A stretch of 64,000 nt of DNA from Coprococcus eutactus (GTDB taxonomy: Bacteria; Bacillota; Clostridia; Lachnospirales; Lachnospiraceae). Position 1 is the first letter of the stretch; every line of letters starts with the position of its first letter. The notes beneath the pieces were generated by a model that saw only the letters and a program-made list of their open reading frames with translations, was not told the origin of the DNA and did no database searches. The stretch lies in the NCBI RefSeq assembly GCF_025149915.1, contig NZ_CP102278.1, positions 2,339,501 to 2,403,500 on the forward strand, read 5' to 3'. Shown here piece after piece: positions 1-7,624 of the stretch. Position numbers and translations under genes: made by a program.

Positions 1-775
1 CACCAGTCTTTGTGCTGAGCTGCTTTGGATCGGTTGTTGAGTTGTTGATGTACAGATCCCATACATTTTTGTAATTATCAAGATATGTACCCTTGATCGC
101 ATCTGTAGTATCGATTCCATCAGCCTTGTATTCATAGTAGATTGGAAGATTTGCAAGATGTGTCTTGAATCTCCAGTCTGATGAGCCATCCATTCCAGCT
201 GATGTGAATGCTGAGAATCCTAATTTGTCTGAATTGGCTGTTATATCCTCTGCCACCTTCTTGAGGTCTGCAAATGAATTGATATCATCCTCTGTGTATC
301 CAGCTTTACTTAAAAGCTCTTTGTTGTAAATGATTCCGTATGACTCTATAACATATCCGATTCCTGCGACCTTATCGCCATCCTTAAGTGCAAAGTCCTC
401 AGATGTGAGTTCTTTATACACCTGTGATGATCCAAGATCATAACAATAGTCCTTCCAGGAAGCAAGACCAACCGGTCCATTTACCTGGAACAGGGTAGGT
501 GATTCTGACTTACCCATCTCACTCTTAAGAGTAGTCTCATACTGACCAGCAGCTGCTGTAACTACCGTCACATCAACGCCAGTCTCTTCTGTGTACACCT
601 TAGCAAGCTCCTGCCACTGTGTATCCTGCTCCGGCTTGAAGTTCAGATAATATACAGAGCCCTTTGCATCTGCCTTCTTTCCTGCTCCATCTGAATCTCC
701 TGAGCCACATCCTGTCAACATGGTACCTGCCATCATAAGTGACAATCCAAGTGCCGCAATACCTTTCTTGTTCAT
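1..775 (-). CDS. Sugar ABC transporter substrate-binding lipoprotein (partial, C-terminus outside window)
   Basis: Extracellular solute-binding protein (family 1 type) of an ABC importer. The first 258 residues are visible. The start at 775 follows a GGGAGG ribosome binding site and encodes MNKKGIAALGLSLMMAGTML, then a lipobox ending in the LTGC cysteine, so the mature protein should be a membrane-anchored lipoprotein. The body (YYLNFKPEQDTQWQELAKVY, later NKELLSKAGYTEDDINSFAD) resembles the MalE/UgpB sugar-binding group. The gene runs off the left edge, so the permeases are not seen. A strong promoter and a perfect cre site lie just upstream, consistent with carbohydrate uptake under catabolite control. 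The actual sugar cannot be told from sequence. Confidence 0.9.
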   Translation of the reverse strand, partial: MNKKGIAALGLSLMMAGTMLTGCGSGDSDGAGKKADAKGSVYYLNFKPEQDTQWQELAKVYTEETGVDVTVVTAAAGQYETTLKSEMGKSESPTLFQVNGPVGLASWKDYCYDLGSSQVYKELTSEDFALKDGDKVAGIGYVIESYGIIYNKELLSKAGYTEDDINSFADLKKVAEDITANSDKLGFSAFTSAGMDGSSDWRFKTHLANLPIYYEYKADGIDTTDAIKGTYLDNYKNVWDLYINNSTTDPKQLSTKTG

Positions 776-868
776 ATTGGTTCCTCCCATAAAATAATAA
801 AAATTTTTCCTTCAGTCATCTCTTATACGAGCTGCTTAATGGTTACTTTGTTTTCTCGGAAACGTTTT

Positions 869-883
869 TGGAACCGTTTCCAT
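869..883 (-). promoter_or_regulatory. cre (CcpA) site, plus adjacent LacI-type half operator
   Basis: On the minus strand ATGGAAACGGTTCCA matches the B. subtilis cre consensus WTGNAANCGNWNNCW at every defined position. A second LacI-family-like element, GGAAACGTTTTT, abuts it at 858-869. The pair lies directly downstream of the predicted promoter of the solute-binding gene, where CcpA or a local LacI-type repressor would block transcription. Which protein binds is inference. Confidence 0.75.
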
Positions 884-895
884 TTGATATATCTT

Positions 896-924
896 ATATT
901 AGTTGTTTATGTACAAAATGTCAA
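896..924 (-). promoter_or_regulatory. Sigma-A promoter of the sugar-binding protein gene
   Basis: On the minus strand there is TTGACA (919-924), a 17-nt spacer and TAATAT (896-901). Transcription would start near 889, immediately upstream of the cre site. Confidence 0.75.
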
Positions 925-1066
925 TACTAATTTCAATTTTTTTATCACTTTTTGCATTTTTTCACATAGCTCACAATCCAGGCTACATAAAAATGTATAA
1001 TTTTTGTCATATTCTATCCTTTCTGAATACTATAAATAGAACTATTGAATCTGAAAGGACTATCCT

Positions 1067-1501
1067 ATGAAATACAACAACCATTGTTCTCCGAACAGAC
1101 CTGACTGTCGTGACAACATCTGCACTATAGACCTCCGGGAGAAAGCGTTACAGAACCACAATTACCGCGAAACCGTGTGGACCGGCTGTTTCATGCAGAT
1201 GACAGTCATGTGTATACCTGCCTGCTCAGATGTAGGTTTGGAAATCCATGATAATACCGATCAGATCATCAGAATCGAACAGGGACAGTGTTCAGTCAGA
1301 ATGGGCTGCTGCCCAAACGAACTGTGTTTCCGTCAGAATCTTTGTGCAGGAGAATGCGTCTGTATACCAGCCGGCACATGGCACAACATCATCAACATTG
1401 GCAATAATCCACTGAAGCTCTCATCCATCTATGCCCCACCACATCATCCCAGGGGAGAGACACAGGCCACCAAAGCCAGGGCTATGGGAATGGATTGCTA
1501 A
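1067..1501 (+). CDS. Cupin-domain protein, cysteine-rich
   Basis: A 144-residue single cupin (cupin_2 type) protein. The two conserved cupin stretches are visible: a first with HDNTDQIIRIEQGQ (about residues 61-74) and a second, CIPAGTWHNIINIGNNPLKL. It ends with YAPPHHPRGETQATKA, a tail seen in small stand-alone cupins of gut Clostridia. There are at least ten cysteines in the first 110 residues, high for a cytosolic protein. It is weakly preceded by GAAAGGA, eight bases before the ATG. The gene stands alone and divergent from the sugar-binding gene, and is followed by a bidirectional hairpin. Substrate and metal are unknown; cupins of this size bind a metal and act as sensors or small-molecule enzymes. 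Confidence 0.75.
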   Translation: MKYNNHCSPNRPDCRDNICTIDLREKALQNHNYRETVWTGCFMQMTVMCIPACSDVGLEIHDNTDQIIRIEQGQCSVRMGCCPNELCFRQNLCAGECVCIPAGTWHNIINIGNNPLKLSSIYAPPHHPRGETQATKARAMGMDC

Positions 1502-1552
1502 TATCTTTTCCTGCGACATAAAGTAGATGCCACTATAGAAGCAATTAAAAAA

Positions 1553-1604
1553 GACACCAAATGCTGTCTGCCCGTCTGACATTGGGCAAGCGACATTTAG
1601 TGTC
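1553..1604. terminator. Hairpin terminator between convergent genes
   Basis: GACACCAAATG at 1553 pairs with CATTTAGTGTC ending at 1604 (one wobble), with an inner TGCCC/GGGCA stem. A-tracts on the left and TTT on the right let it serve both the cupin gene (+) and the acidic protein gene (-); the minus-strand T-run is the better one. Confidence 0.7.
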
Positions 1605-1696
1605 TTTGCTGCTACTACTATACTTTATTGTTTTCTCTGTGTCATCATTGCATTGGAAAAACAGTATCACATTTCAATCATGAGATCACATTTCTC

Positions 1697-2230
1697 CTAC
1701 TCATTCTCATCATCTTCCTCTTCATACCAATCGTCCTCATATCCATCTTCCACATAGTCTATGTCATATTCATCGGCTTTGTCTGCTTCTTCATCGCTCA
1801 GTTCAGCATATATTCTTCCATCGTCCCAATCATCTGGCATATAGAGATGCGGCTCATTGTCCCCCCACTTATATGAATGTATCACCTTAACGTCAGACAG
1901 ATCCAGGACGGACTCCATCAATATTGACTTCATATAGTTCTTCACCGTTTCCGGCGCAAGATTGACAAATTCCACTATCGGGTATCTCTGAAAACGGATA
2001 GCATTGGTCGATGTCCCATACCCTGAATTCTCAAAGCTGGCATTTACCGGTCTTTCATTTACACTGAGTGATATATTTGTAACAGTGCATATATCTTGTT
2101 TATCAAAAACATATATTTTACCCTCGCTGGTCAGTATTTGTACACGGTCATCATTTACTTTGACTTTGTCAAAACCTCCTGTTCTTCTTTTTGTTTTTTC
2201 GGTGTCGTTTATCACTCTTCTCAATGGCAT
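1697..2230 (-). CDS. Unknown acidic-tailed protein
   Basis: A 177-residue protein of unknown function. I start it at MPLRRVIND (2230) because AGGAGG lies nine bases upstream; a longer reading from 2254 would overlap that ribosome binding site. The N-terminal third is basic with a beta-rich pattern (VQILTSEGKIYVFDKQDI). The middle looks like a small globular domain, and the last 45 residues are extremely acidic (EDGYEDDWYEEEDDENE). No signal peptide or membrane segment is visible. It stands alone between the cupin and the amino-acid transporter. No family was recognised. Confidence 0.7.
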   Translation of the reverse strand: MPLRRVINDTEKTKRRTGGFDKVKVNDDRVQILTSEGKIYVFDKQDICTVTNISLSVNERPVNASFENSGYGTSTNAIRFQRYPIVEFVNLAPETVKNYMKSILMESVLDLSDVKVIHSYKWGDNEPHLYMPDDWDDGRIYAELSDEEADKADEYDIDYVEDGYEDDWYEEEDDENE

Positions 2231-2556
2231 AATTTTTCTCCTCCTGTTAAACATTTATTTATATGTTAATCTTTGTATTCCGTACGGTATATCCAATGGT
2301 ACACACTGACCTTTTTTAACTCAACGTCTGGGGTGATTTTTTTATCCCTCTGTGGAGACCTCTGACATGTCATTTTCTTGATTTTTTTTTGCATTGGGTA
2401 GATGGCATCCTATCTGCGTTGCCTTTATTTCTAAATTCATTTGTATATGGGGAAGAATTGCTGCCTTGTTTCTTATTTTTGTTTTGTGAATTTTGTATAG
2501 TATAGTTTCAGACGGTTTTTCAGATTTTTAGTGATTATTTTTTATATAAACAGAAA
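2231..2556. other. Intergenic spacer, T-rich
   Basis: Between the acidic protein gene and the transporter operon. Apart from the ribosome binding site at 2240-2245 and several T-runs, I see no gene, no convincing promoter and no repeat. Confidence 0.5.
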
Positions 2557-2589
2557 ATCCCGGTGCATCATTTTTCGATACACCGGGAT
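2557..2589 (-). terminator. Terminator of the amino-acid ABC operon
   Basis: A 9-bp perfect stem, ATCCCGGTG/CACCGGGAT, with a 15-nt loop, followed on the minus strand by TTTTCTG. It lies 13 nt after the ATPase stop codon. Confidence 0.85.
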
Positions 2590-2601
2590 CTTATACATCT
2601 T

Positions 2602-3381
2602 TTATGAATATGATGAAAGAAATTGCTTTGTCCTCTCCATCTTCGGATTGTCAAATACCTGATCAGGTCTTCCCTGCTCAAGTATATATCCATCATCCAT
2701 GAATATGACCTGACTTGCAACATCCTTTGCAAATGCCATCTCATGGGTAACAATTATCATGGTCGTCTTTTTGTCTGCAAGGTTTCTGAGGACCTTAAGT
2801 ACCTCTCCTGTGAGCTCCGGATCAAGAGCCGATGTAGGCTCATCGAAACACAGGATGTCCGGCTGCAACGCAAGCGCCCTTGCTATAGCAACTCGCTGGC
2901 ACTGTCCGCCTGAAAGCTGGTGAGGATAGTTGTTCATTCTGTCCTCAAGTCCCATCTGGCGTAGAAGTTCCTCTGCCTGGACTCTTATCTCGTCGAGTAT
3001 ATTCTTCTTATTTACTTTGAAATCCGGTCTCTCCTTTGCAAGAAGCTCTCTTGCAAGCATTACGTTCTGAAGCGCAGTGTACTGTGGAAAGAGATTAAAT
3101 GACTGGAACACAAGTCCAAAATGCAGTCTCTTCTTGCGCACCTCCGACTCCTTGAGTGTCTCCGGCTTGTCCGTATCAAGCAGGATCTCATCATTTACAC
3201 GGATAACTCCATTGTCCGGCATCTCCAGAAAGTTCAGACAGCGAAGAAGTGTTGTCTTTCCACTTCCTGATGATCCTATGATAGAAAGGACCTCGCCCTG
3301 CTCCAGAGAAAAGCTTATATCCTTGAGCACATCCGTCTTGCCAAACTTCTTTTTTATATGTTCAACCTCTAATATAGCCAT
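2602..3381 (-). CDS. Polar amino-acid ABC transporter ATP-binding protein
   Basis: ATPase subunit (259 aa) of a GlnQ/HisP-type importer that powers amino-acid uptake at the cytoplasmic face. Visible motifs in order: Walker A GSSGSGKTT (about residues 36-44), Q-loop VFQSFNLFP, ABC signature LSGGQCQR, Walker [15 protein letters not shown], and H-loop VTHEM. It is the last gene of the binding protein-permease-ATPase operon and is followed by a strong terminator. An unusual 100-nt spacer with three hairpins separates it from the permease. The substrate is a polar amino acid by family membership; the exact one is not decided by sequence. Confidence 0.93.
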   Translation of the reverse strand: MAILEVEHIKKKFGKTDVLKDISFSLEQGEVLSIIGSSGSGKTTLLRCLNFLEMPDNGVIRVNDEILLDTDKPETLKESEVRKKRLHFGLVFQSFNLFPQYTALQNVMLARELLAKERPDFKVNKKNILDEIRVQAEELLRQMGLEDRMNNYPHQLSGGQCQRVAIARALALQPDILCFDEPTSALDPELTGEVLKVLRNLADKKTTMIIVTHEMAFAKDVASQVIFMDDGYILEQGRPDQVFDNPKMERTKQFLSSYS

Positions 3382-3481
3382 AGCGGTTCCTCCTATTTAA
3401 TATGTATCGCCCCTCTGCTCCGCAGCGGGGCAGGTCGTCGGAGCCGATTCCGAGTATGAACTGCGTTCATAGCGGCTCCTC
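3382..3481. repeat. Spacer with near-identical flanks and three hairpins
   Basis: The sequence ATAGCGGTTCCTCCTATTTAA just before the ATPase start (from 3380) recurs as ATAGCGGCTCCTCCTATCTAA at 3468-3488. Between them lie a hairpin GCCCCTCTGC/GCAGCGGGGC (about 3420-3443), TCGGA/TCCGA and a perfect TATGAAC/GTTCATA stem nested in GGAGCCG/CGGCTCC. Both flanks contain the ribosome binding site. This looks like an inserted or duplicated palindromic unit inside the operon. Confidence 0.55.
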
Positions 3482-4168
3482 CTATCTAAAGAAATCAAGT
3501 TTCTTCTCTAATTTGCCAAGTAAAACTGTGAGTACGCCATTCCAGATCAAATAGTAGAATGCGCAGAAGAAGAGTGGCCATATTGCACCTGAAATTCCCT
3601 GTGAACCTTTCATGAATGCCTGTCCTGCCCAGATTATCTCCTGAAGTGCGATGATACGGGCAAGGGACGTATCCTTGACCAGAGTTATGATCTCGTTGGA
3701 CATCGCCGGAACTATCTTCTTTATCATCTGCAAAAGCTTGACCTTGAAGAATATCTGCTTTGGAGTCATGCCAAGCACGAGTCCGGCTTCCTCCTGTCCT
3801 ACAGGAATACCCTGGATACCTCCACGGTAAATCTCTGAGAAATAGCAGGCATAGTTCACTATGAATGACACCGATGCCGCAACAAATCTTCCGCCTTCGC
3901 CGCCGCCCCATACCGGATTGTGAAATACAAGTCCCGGGAAATAATATATGATGAGCAGCTGTATCATAAGTGGTGTACCTCTCACTATCCATACGATGAA
4001 CTTCATAAGATAGCTGAGCGGTTTAAACTTTGACATGGAACCGAGTGCTATAAGAAGTCCAAGTGGAAATGCACCGAGCAATGTCACAAAGAACAATTTT
4101 AATGTCTGTATAAATCCTGTATTAAGAGCTCCAAGTACGACCGGGAGCTGTTCAAAAAACAAATCCAT
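3482..4168 (-). CDS. Polar amino-acid ABC transporter permease
   Basis: Integral membrane subunit (228 aa) of the same importer, HisM/GlnP family. Several hydrophobic helices are visible, including LKLFFVTLLGAFPLGLLIAL near the N-terminus. The motif typical of the family, FIVWIVRGTPLMIQLLIIYY, is followed by EIYRGGIQGIPVGQEEAG, the EAA-loop that docks on the ATPase. It sits 50 nt after the binding-protein gene and before the ATPase. Length is normal for the family. The start is the ATG at 4168, preceded by AGAGAG only, so its initiation signal is weaker than that of its neighbours. Confidence 0.92.
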   Translation of the reverse strand: MDLFFEQLPVVLGALNTGFIQTLKLFFVTLLGAFPLGLLIALGSMSKFKPLSYLMKFIVWIVRGTPLMIQLLIIYYFPGLVFHNPVWGGGEGGRFVAASVSFIVNYACYFSEIYRGGIQGIPVGQEEAGLVLGMTPKQIFFKVKLLQMIKKIVPAMSNEIITLVKDTSLARIIALQEIIWAGQAFMKGSQGISGAIWPLFFCAFYYLIWNGVLTVLLGKLEKKLDFFR

Positions 4169-4219
4169 AATAATTTTTCTCTCTAAGTGATGGTAAAAAT
4201 ACTAATTATATCTTATCTA

Positions 4220-5017
4220 TTACTTTGCAAGTGCAGCCTGTACCTTATATGTCTCAGCACACTTCTCCATTGAACCGTCAGCCTTACTGTCTGCAAAGAA
4301 CTTGTTGAGCTCAGCTACAAGATCTGAGTCCTTTCTGAAGCCAACGCCATACTCCTCGCTGTTGAGACCTACGGTATATGTGAGCTTGTCATAACCTGTT
4401 CCCTCACCAACCATAGCTGCTGCCATAAGCGAATCAATGATTGCTGCATCTGATGTTCCAGCTGCAACTTCCATGAGTGCATCTGCCTGTGCCTTTACCG
4501 CTGTATAGTTGAGACCAAGCGCCTTGGCCTGATCCTCGCCTGCGCTTCCTGCCTCTACAGCAAATGTAAGCTCCTTGATGCTGTCTACTGTCTGATACTT
4601 GTCTGCCTTATCTTTTGGCACGATAACTACCTGAGCATTGTTGCAGTATGCATCTGAACATGCCATTGAGCTTGTAACCTCATCTGTAAGTGTCATACCG
4701 TTCCATACACAGTCGATGGTCTTGCCGTCAAGCTCCATGATCTTGTTGTCCCAGTCTATCTCTACGAACTCTGCCTTTACGCCAAGGCTCTCTGCAAATG
4801 CTGATGCCATATCTGCGTCAAATCCGATCCAGTTGCCTGACTCATCCTTGTAATCCATCGGTGCGAAGTCTGTAATGCCGACAACGAGAGTTCCCTTATC
4901 CTTTACATACTCCAGATCACTCTTTGACTCACTCTTAGATCCGTTATCAGATCCGCCGCATCCAACCAGTGAAAGTCCCATTGCTGCCACTAAGAGCAGT
5001 GATAATAACTTTTTCAT
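4220..5017 (-). CDS. Polar amino-acid ABC transporter substrate-binding lipoprotein
   Basis: Family 3 extracellular solute-binding protein (265 aa) that captures an amino acid outside the membrane. The start at 5017 has AGGAGG eight bases upstream; an upstream in-frame ATG at 5089 lacks a site and lies in the leader. The sequence begins MKKLLSLLLVAAMGLSLVGC with a clear lipobox. The body has LVVGITDFAPMDYKDESGNW and GFDADMASAFAESLGVKAEF, hallmarks of GlnH/FliY-type proteins. First gene of the operon, with its own promoter and a structured leader. Confidence 0.93.
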   Translation of the reverse strand: MKKLLSLLLVAAMGLSLVGCGGSDNGSKSESKSDLEYVKDKGTLVVGITDFAPMDYKDESGNWIGFDADMASAFAESLGVKAEFVEIDWDNKIMELDGKTIDCVWNGMTLTDEVTSSMACSDAYCNNAQVVIVPKDKADKYQTVDSIKELTFAVEAGSAGEDQAKALGLNYTAVKAQADALMEVAAGTSDAAIIDSLMAAAMVGEGTGYDKLTYTVGLNSEEYGVGFRKDSDLVAELNKFFADSKADGSMEKCAETYKVQAALAK

Positions 5018-5052
5018 ACTTTTTTCCTCCTGAAATATCCTAAATATACTTG

Positions 5053-5153
5053 GCAGATGCATGAAACACACTACACCGGGCATCTGCATGATATATAAGC
5101 CCTATTAGGGCACAACACGGTAACATAGTAACAGTTTATCATAGTAAAGTCAA
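5053..5153 (-). promoter_or_regulatory. Promoter and structured leader of the amino-acid ABC operon
   Basis: On the minus strand: TTGACT (5148-5153), 17 nt, then an extended -10 TGTTACTAT with TACTAT at 5125-5130. The leader of about 100 nt folds into GCCC/GGGC and a perfect 8-bp GCAGATGC/GCATCTGC stem (5053-5060 with 5080-5087). There is no T-run after the stem, so attenuation is not obvious. Confidence 0.6.
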
Positions 5154-5207
5154 ACCTAAGATTGAGGAAATGCCTGTAAATGTATTATGTAATAATAATA
5201 ATAATAA

Positions 5208-5233
5208 CCACAGAAGATCTTACTCTTCTGTGG
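5208..5233 (-). terminator. Terminator of the cation-efflux gene, with adjacent (AAT)n tract
   Basis: CCACAGAAG/CTTCTGTGG, a 9-bp perfect stem. On the minus strand it is followed by TTATTATTATTATTATTA instead of a plain T-run (simple repeat at 5190-5207). Confidence 0.75.
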
Positions 5234-5255
5234 TCAGGATGCTCACCATCTGGAA

Positions 5256-6440
5256 TTATTTTACATACGCTCTGTCAATATGTATCACACAATAGTAATT
5301 TTTATTGTACTCACTAACTTTTTCCTTGATATAGGATATTATCTGTTCTTCCGACATTTGATATCCATGTGGCAAAACCACATCAAAAATCAAATTGGAA
5401 TGTGTTGAACCCTTTACCATTCTAAAGTCGTGAAACTGAACATTTTCATTTTTTCTGCTATCCTTATTAAGTGATTCTATAATTTCAGTGATCCGCGCTT
5501 TCACAGCATTTGTCTCCTCATCGTCATCTACTATCGGATCCATGTGAATGACAGGCTCGCAATTTAATTCTTTTCTGAGAGAGAATTCTATCTGATCGAT
5601 CAGATCATGCAGTTCAAGAATATCTTCCTTATAAGGAACTTCTGCGTGCAGGCTGACCATAAGTCTGCCAGGTCCATAATCATGGACCACAAGATCATGA
5701 ATACCAAGGATCCTTTTATCACACCTCACGATCTTCTCGATCTCGTCCACAAGCTCTGGTTCCGGTGCCTGACCAAGCAAAGGGCTGACCGTATCCTTCA
5801 TTGCAGTGATGCCAGCTATGAGTATCATCACGCCCACCAAGAACCCGCAATATCCATCTATAGGTATTTTCCAGAAATGAGCAGCAAGTGCAGATGCAAG
5901 AACAACCATTGTGGAAAATGTATCAGATAAACTGTCTTTCGCCGTCGCTATCATGGTCGCACTCTCTATCTTTCTGCCTATACTCCTGTTGTAGAAATAC
6001 ATATATATCTTTACTCCAATTGAAACAACTAGTATAACGGCAACTAGACTGCTGAATTTTGGAAGTTCCGGATGTAGGATCTTTCCGATTGAATCTTTAA
6101 TAAGCTCGTAGGCCATCAATATGATCATGACTGCTACAAATAAGCCTGATATATACTCTATTCTTCCATGTCCAAACGGATGATCCGGGTCCGGTTTTCT
6201 GCCAGATAACTTAAAGCCTATCATAGATATAAACGAGCTTCCTGCATCTGATAAATTGTTGAACGCATCCGCCGTGATCGAGATAGCCCCCGAAAGTAAT
6301 CCAGCAAAGAATTTTCCCAGAAACAATAATACATTCAAAAATATACCAACAGCTCCGCAAAGAACACCATATTTCTCCCTCACCTTGCTATCCTTATAAT
6401 TATCTGATTTGATCCATAGCTTCGACAATAATGTCACCAT
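5256..6440 (-). CDS. Cation diffusion facilitator family transporter
   Basis: Proton-driven divalent metal exporter (394 aa) of the CDF family (FieF/CzcD/ZitB type). The start at 6440 (MVTLLSKLWIK) has an AGGAGG site; the 6470 start does not. Six membrane helices are visible between about residues 30 and 225. Metal-site motifs are ITADAFNNLSDAGSS (about 65-79, NxxD) and SATMIATAKDSLSDTFS (AxxD) in helices 2 and 5, and PDHPFGHGRIEY follows helix 2. The C-terminal part is the cytoplasmic dimerisation domain (GIHDLVVHDYGPGRLMVSLH), followed by an extra about 80-residue extension that looks like a second ferredoxin-like copy. Substrate metal (Fe, Zn or Mn) is undetermined. Confidence 0.9.
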   Translation of the reverse strand: MVTLLSKLWIKSDNYKDSKVREKYGVLCGAVGIFLNVLLFLGKFFAGLLSGAISITADAFNNLSDAGSSFISMIGFKLSGRKPDPDHPFGHGRIEYISGLFVAVMIILMAYELIKDSIGKILHPELPKFSSLVAVILVVSIGVKIYMYFYNRSIGRKIESATMIATAKDSLSDTFSTMVVLASALAAHFWKIPIDGYCGFLVGVMILIAGITAMKDTVSPLLGQAPEPELVDEIEKIVRCDKRILGIHDLVVHDYGPGRLMVSLHAEVPYKEDILELHDLIDQIEFSLRKELNCEPVIHMDPIVDDDEETNAVKARITEIIESLNKDSRKNENVQFHDFRMVKGSTHSNLIFDVVLPHGYQMSEEQIISYIKEKVSEYNKNYYCVIHIDRAYVK

Positions 6441-6483
6441 ATCTTTTGTTCCTCCTAATCTGAATCTCAAAAGTTCTGAAAAA

Positions 6484-6520
6484 AAGAACCCACAAAAGTG
6501 TTGGACTTCTGCGGGTTCTT
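6484..6520 (-). terminator. Terminator of rplM-rpsI
   Basis: On the minus strand AAGAACCCGCA pairs with TGTGGGTTCTT and is followed by TTTTT. It lies 21 nt after the rpsI stop. Confidence 0.85.
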
Positions 6521-6541
6521 GATATATCTGAAATGATATAA

Positions 6542-6937
6542 TTATCTCTTTGAGAACTGTGGAGCACGACGAGCGGCTTTGAGACCGTACTTCTTTCTCT
6601 CCTTCATTCTTGGATCTCTTGTAAGGTATCCAGCCTTCTTAAGGATTGGTCTGTACTCAGCATCAACCTCAAGGAGTGCTCTTGAAATACCATGTCTGAT
6701 AGCTCCAGCCTGACCTGTAAAACCACCACCACATACGTTAACGAGTACATCGTACTTACCTTCTGTGCCTGTAGCAACGAGTGGCTGCTTTACGATAACC
6801 TTGAGTGTATCAAGGCCAAAGTACTCATCCATATCCTTCTTGTTTATAACAATCTTACCAGTACCTGGAGTGATGTAAACTCTGGCGATACTGCTTTTTC
6901 TTCTTCCTGTTCCATAGAACTTTGTTGTCTTAGCCAT
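6542..6937 (-). CDS. rpsI: 30S ribosomal protein S9
   Basis: S9 (131 aa), a head protein of the small subunit. The conserved start [20 protein letters not shown], the central [20 protein letters not shown] and the basic C-terminal tail ending QFSKR, which reaches the P-site tRNA in known ribosomes, are all present. It follows rplM by 18 nt, the usual bacterial pair, and closes that transcription unit with a strong terminator. Confidence 0.97.
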   Translation of the reverse strand: MAKTTKFYGTGRRKSSIARVYITPGTGKIVINKKDMDEYFGLDTLKVIVKQPLVATGTEGKYDVLVNVCGGGFTGQAGAIRHGISRALLEVDAEYRPILKKAGYLTRDPRMKERKKYGLKAARRAPQFSKR

Positions 6938-6955
6938 CTGTTAATCTCCTCCTTC

Positions 6956-7390
6956 TTAGTACTTAATCTCTAATACTTCTGGCTTCTGTGCCTGATGCTT
7001 GTGATCTGCACCAGCGTATACGTGAAGCTTTGTAATCATCTCTCTGCCAAGTGGTCCCTTTGGAAGCATTCCCTTAACTGCAAGGTAGATAACATCCTCT
7101 GGCTTCTTAGCCATCTTCTCACGAAGAGTTGTCTCTTTCATACCACCTACATAATCTGAGTGGTTGTAGTATACCTTCTGATCTAACTTCTTACCAGTTA
7201 CCTGGATCTTGTCAGCGTTTACTACTATTACATAATCACCTGTATCAATGTGTGGTGTATATGTTGGCTTGTTCTTTCCTCTTAAAATGCTTGCGATCTC
7301 TGATGCAAGACGACCTAAAGTATGTCCTGTAGCGTCAACTACATACCACTTTCTCTCTATTGTTGATGGGCTTGCCATAAAGCTCTTCAT
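6956..7390 (-). CDS. rplM: 50S ribosomal protein L13
   Basis: L13 (144 aa), an early-assembling 23S rRNA-binding protein. [20 protein letters not shown] and [20 protein letters not shown] are diagnostic. The start at 7390 (MKSFMASPS) has AGGAGG and gives the usual family length. It is first in the rplM-rpsI operon, behind its own promoter (7503-7531) and a leader of about 100 nt that may carry L13 autoregulation. Confidence 0.97.
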   Translation of the reverse strand: MKSFMASPSTIERKWYVVDATGHTLGRLASEIASILRGKNKPTYTPHIDTGDYVIVVNADKIQVTGKKLDQKVYYNHSDYVGGMKETTLREKMAKKPEDVIYLAVKGMLPKGPLGREMITKLHVYAGADHKHQAQKPEVLEIKY

Positions 7391-7531
7391 CGTGGTACCT
7401 CCTAAATTATTCTTTTATAATCTTCTTTACTAATGTATATTCAGCACATTCCTTACCGGGGCATTGGTTCGAAACACACTTATAAACTTCGCATACTTTG
7501 CAAGTATATTATAATTACATTTTGTTGTCAA
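7391..7531 (-). promoter_or_regulatory. rplM promoter and leader (candidate L13 leader)
   Basis: On the minus strand TTGACA (7526-7531), 17 nt and TATACT (7503-7508) form a near-consensus promoter. The roughly 105-nt untranslated leader to the rplM start is in the place where an autoregulatory L13 leader is known in Bacillota. I see a GC-rich patch near 7455-7470 but did not establish the consensus fold, so the leader call is tentative. Confidence 0.6.
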
Positions 7532-7552
7532 CTATTTTTTCCAACAAAAATA

Positions 7553-7578
7553 TCCGGCGATACATGTGCACCGCCGGA
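7553..7578 (-). terminator. Terminator of the alcohol dehydrogenase gene
   Basis: TCCGGCG/CGCCGGA stem with a loop holding GTGCAC; on the minus strand ATATTTTTG follows. It separates the dehydrogenase from the rplM promoter. Confidence 0.85.
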
Positions 7579-7624
7579 TACCATATTATCATTCATTCTT
7601 CTGTCTGTAAATACTATCTTTTAT

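Noticed and set aside
5190..5207. (AAT)n simple repeat as a phase-variation tract
   Set aside because: It lies after the terminator stem of the cation-efflux gene, not in a promoter or coding region, so length changes would have little regulatory effect.
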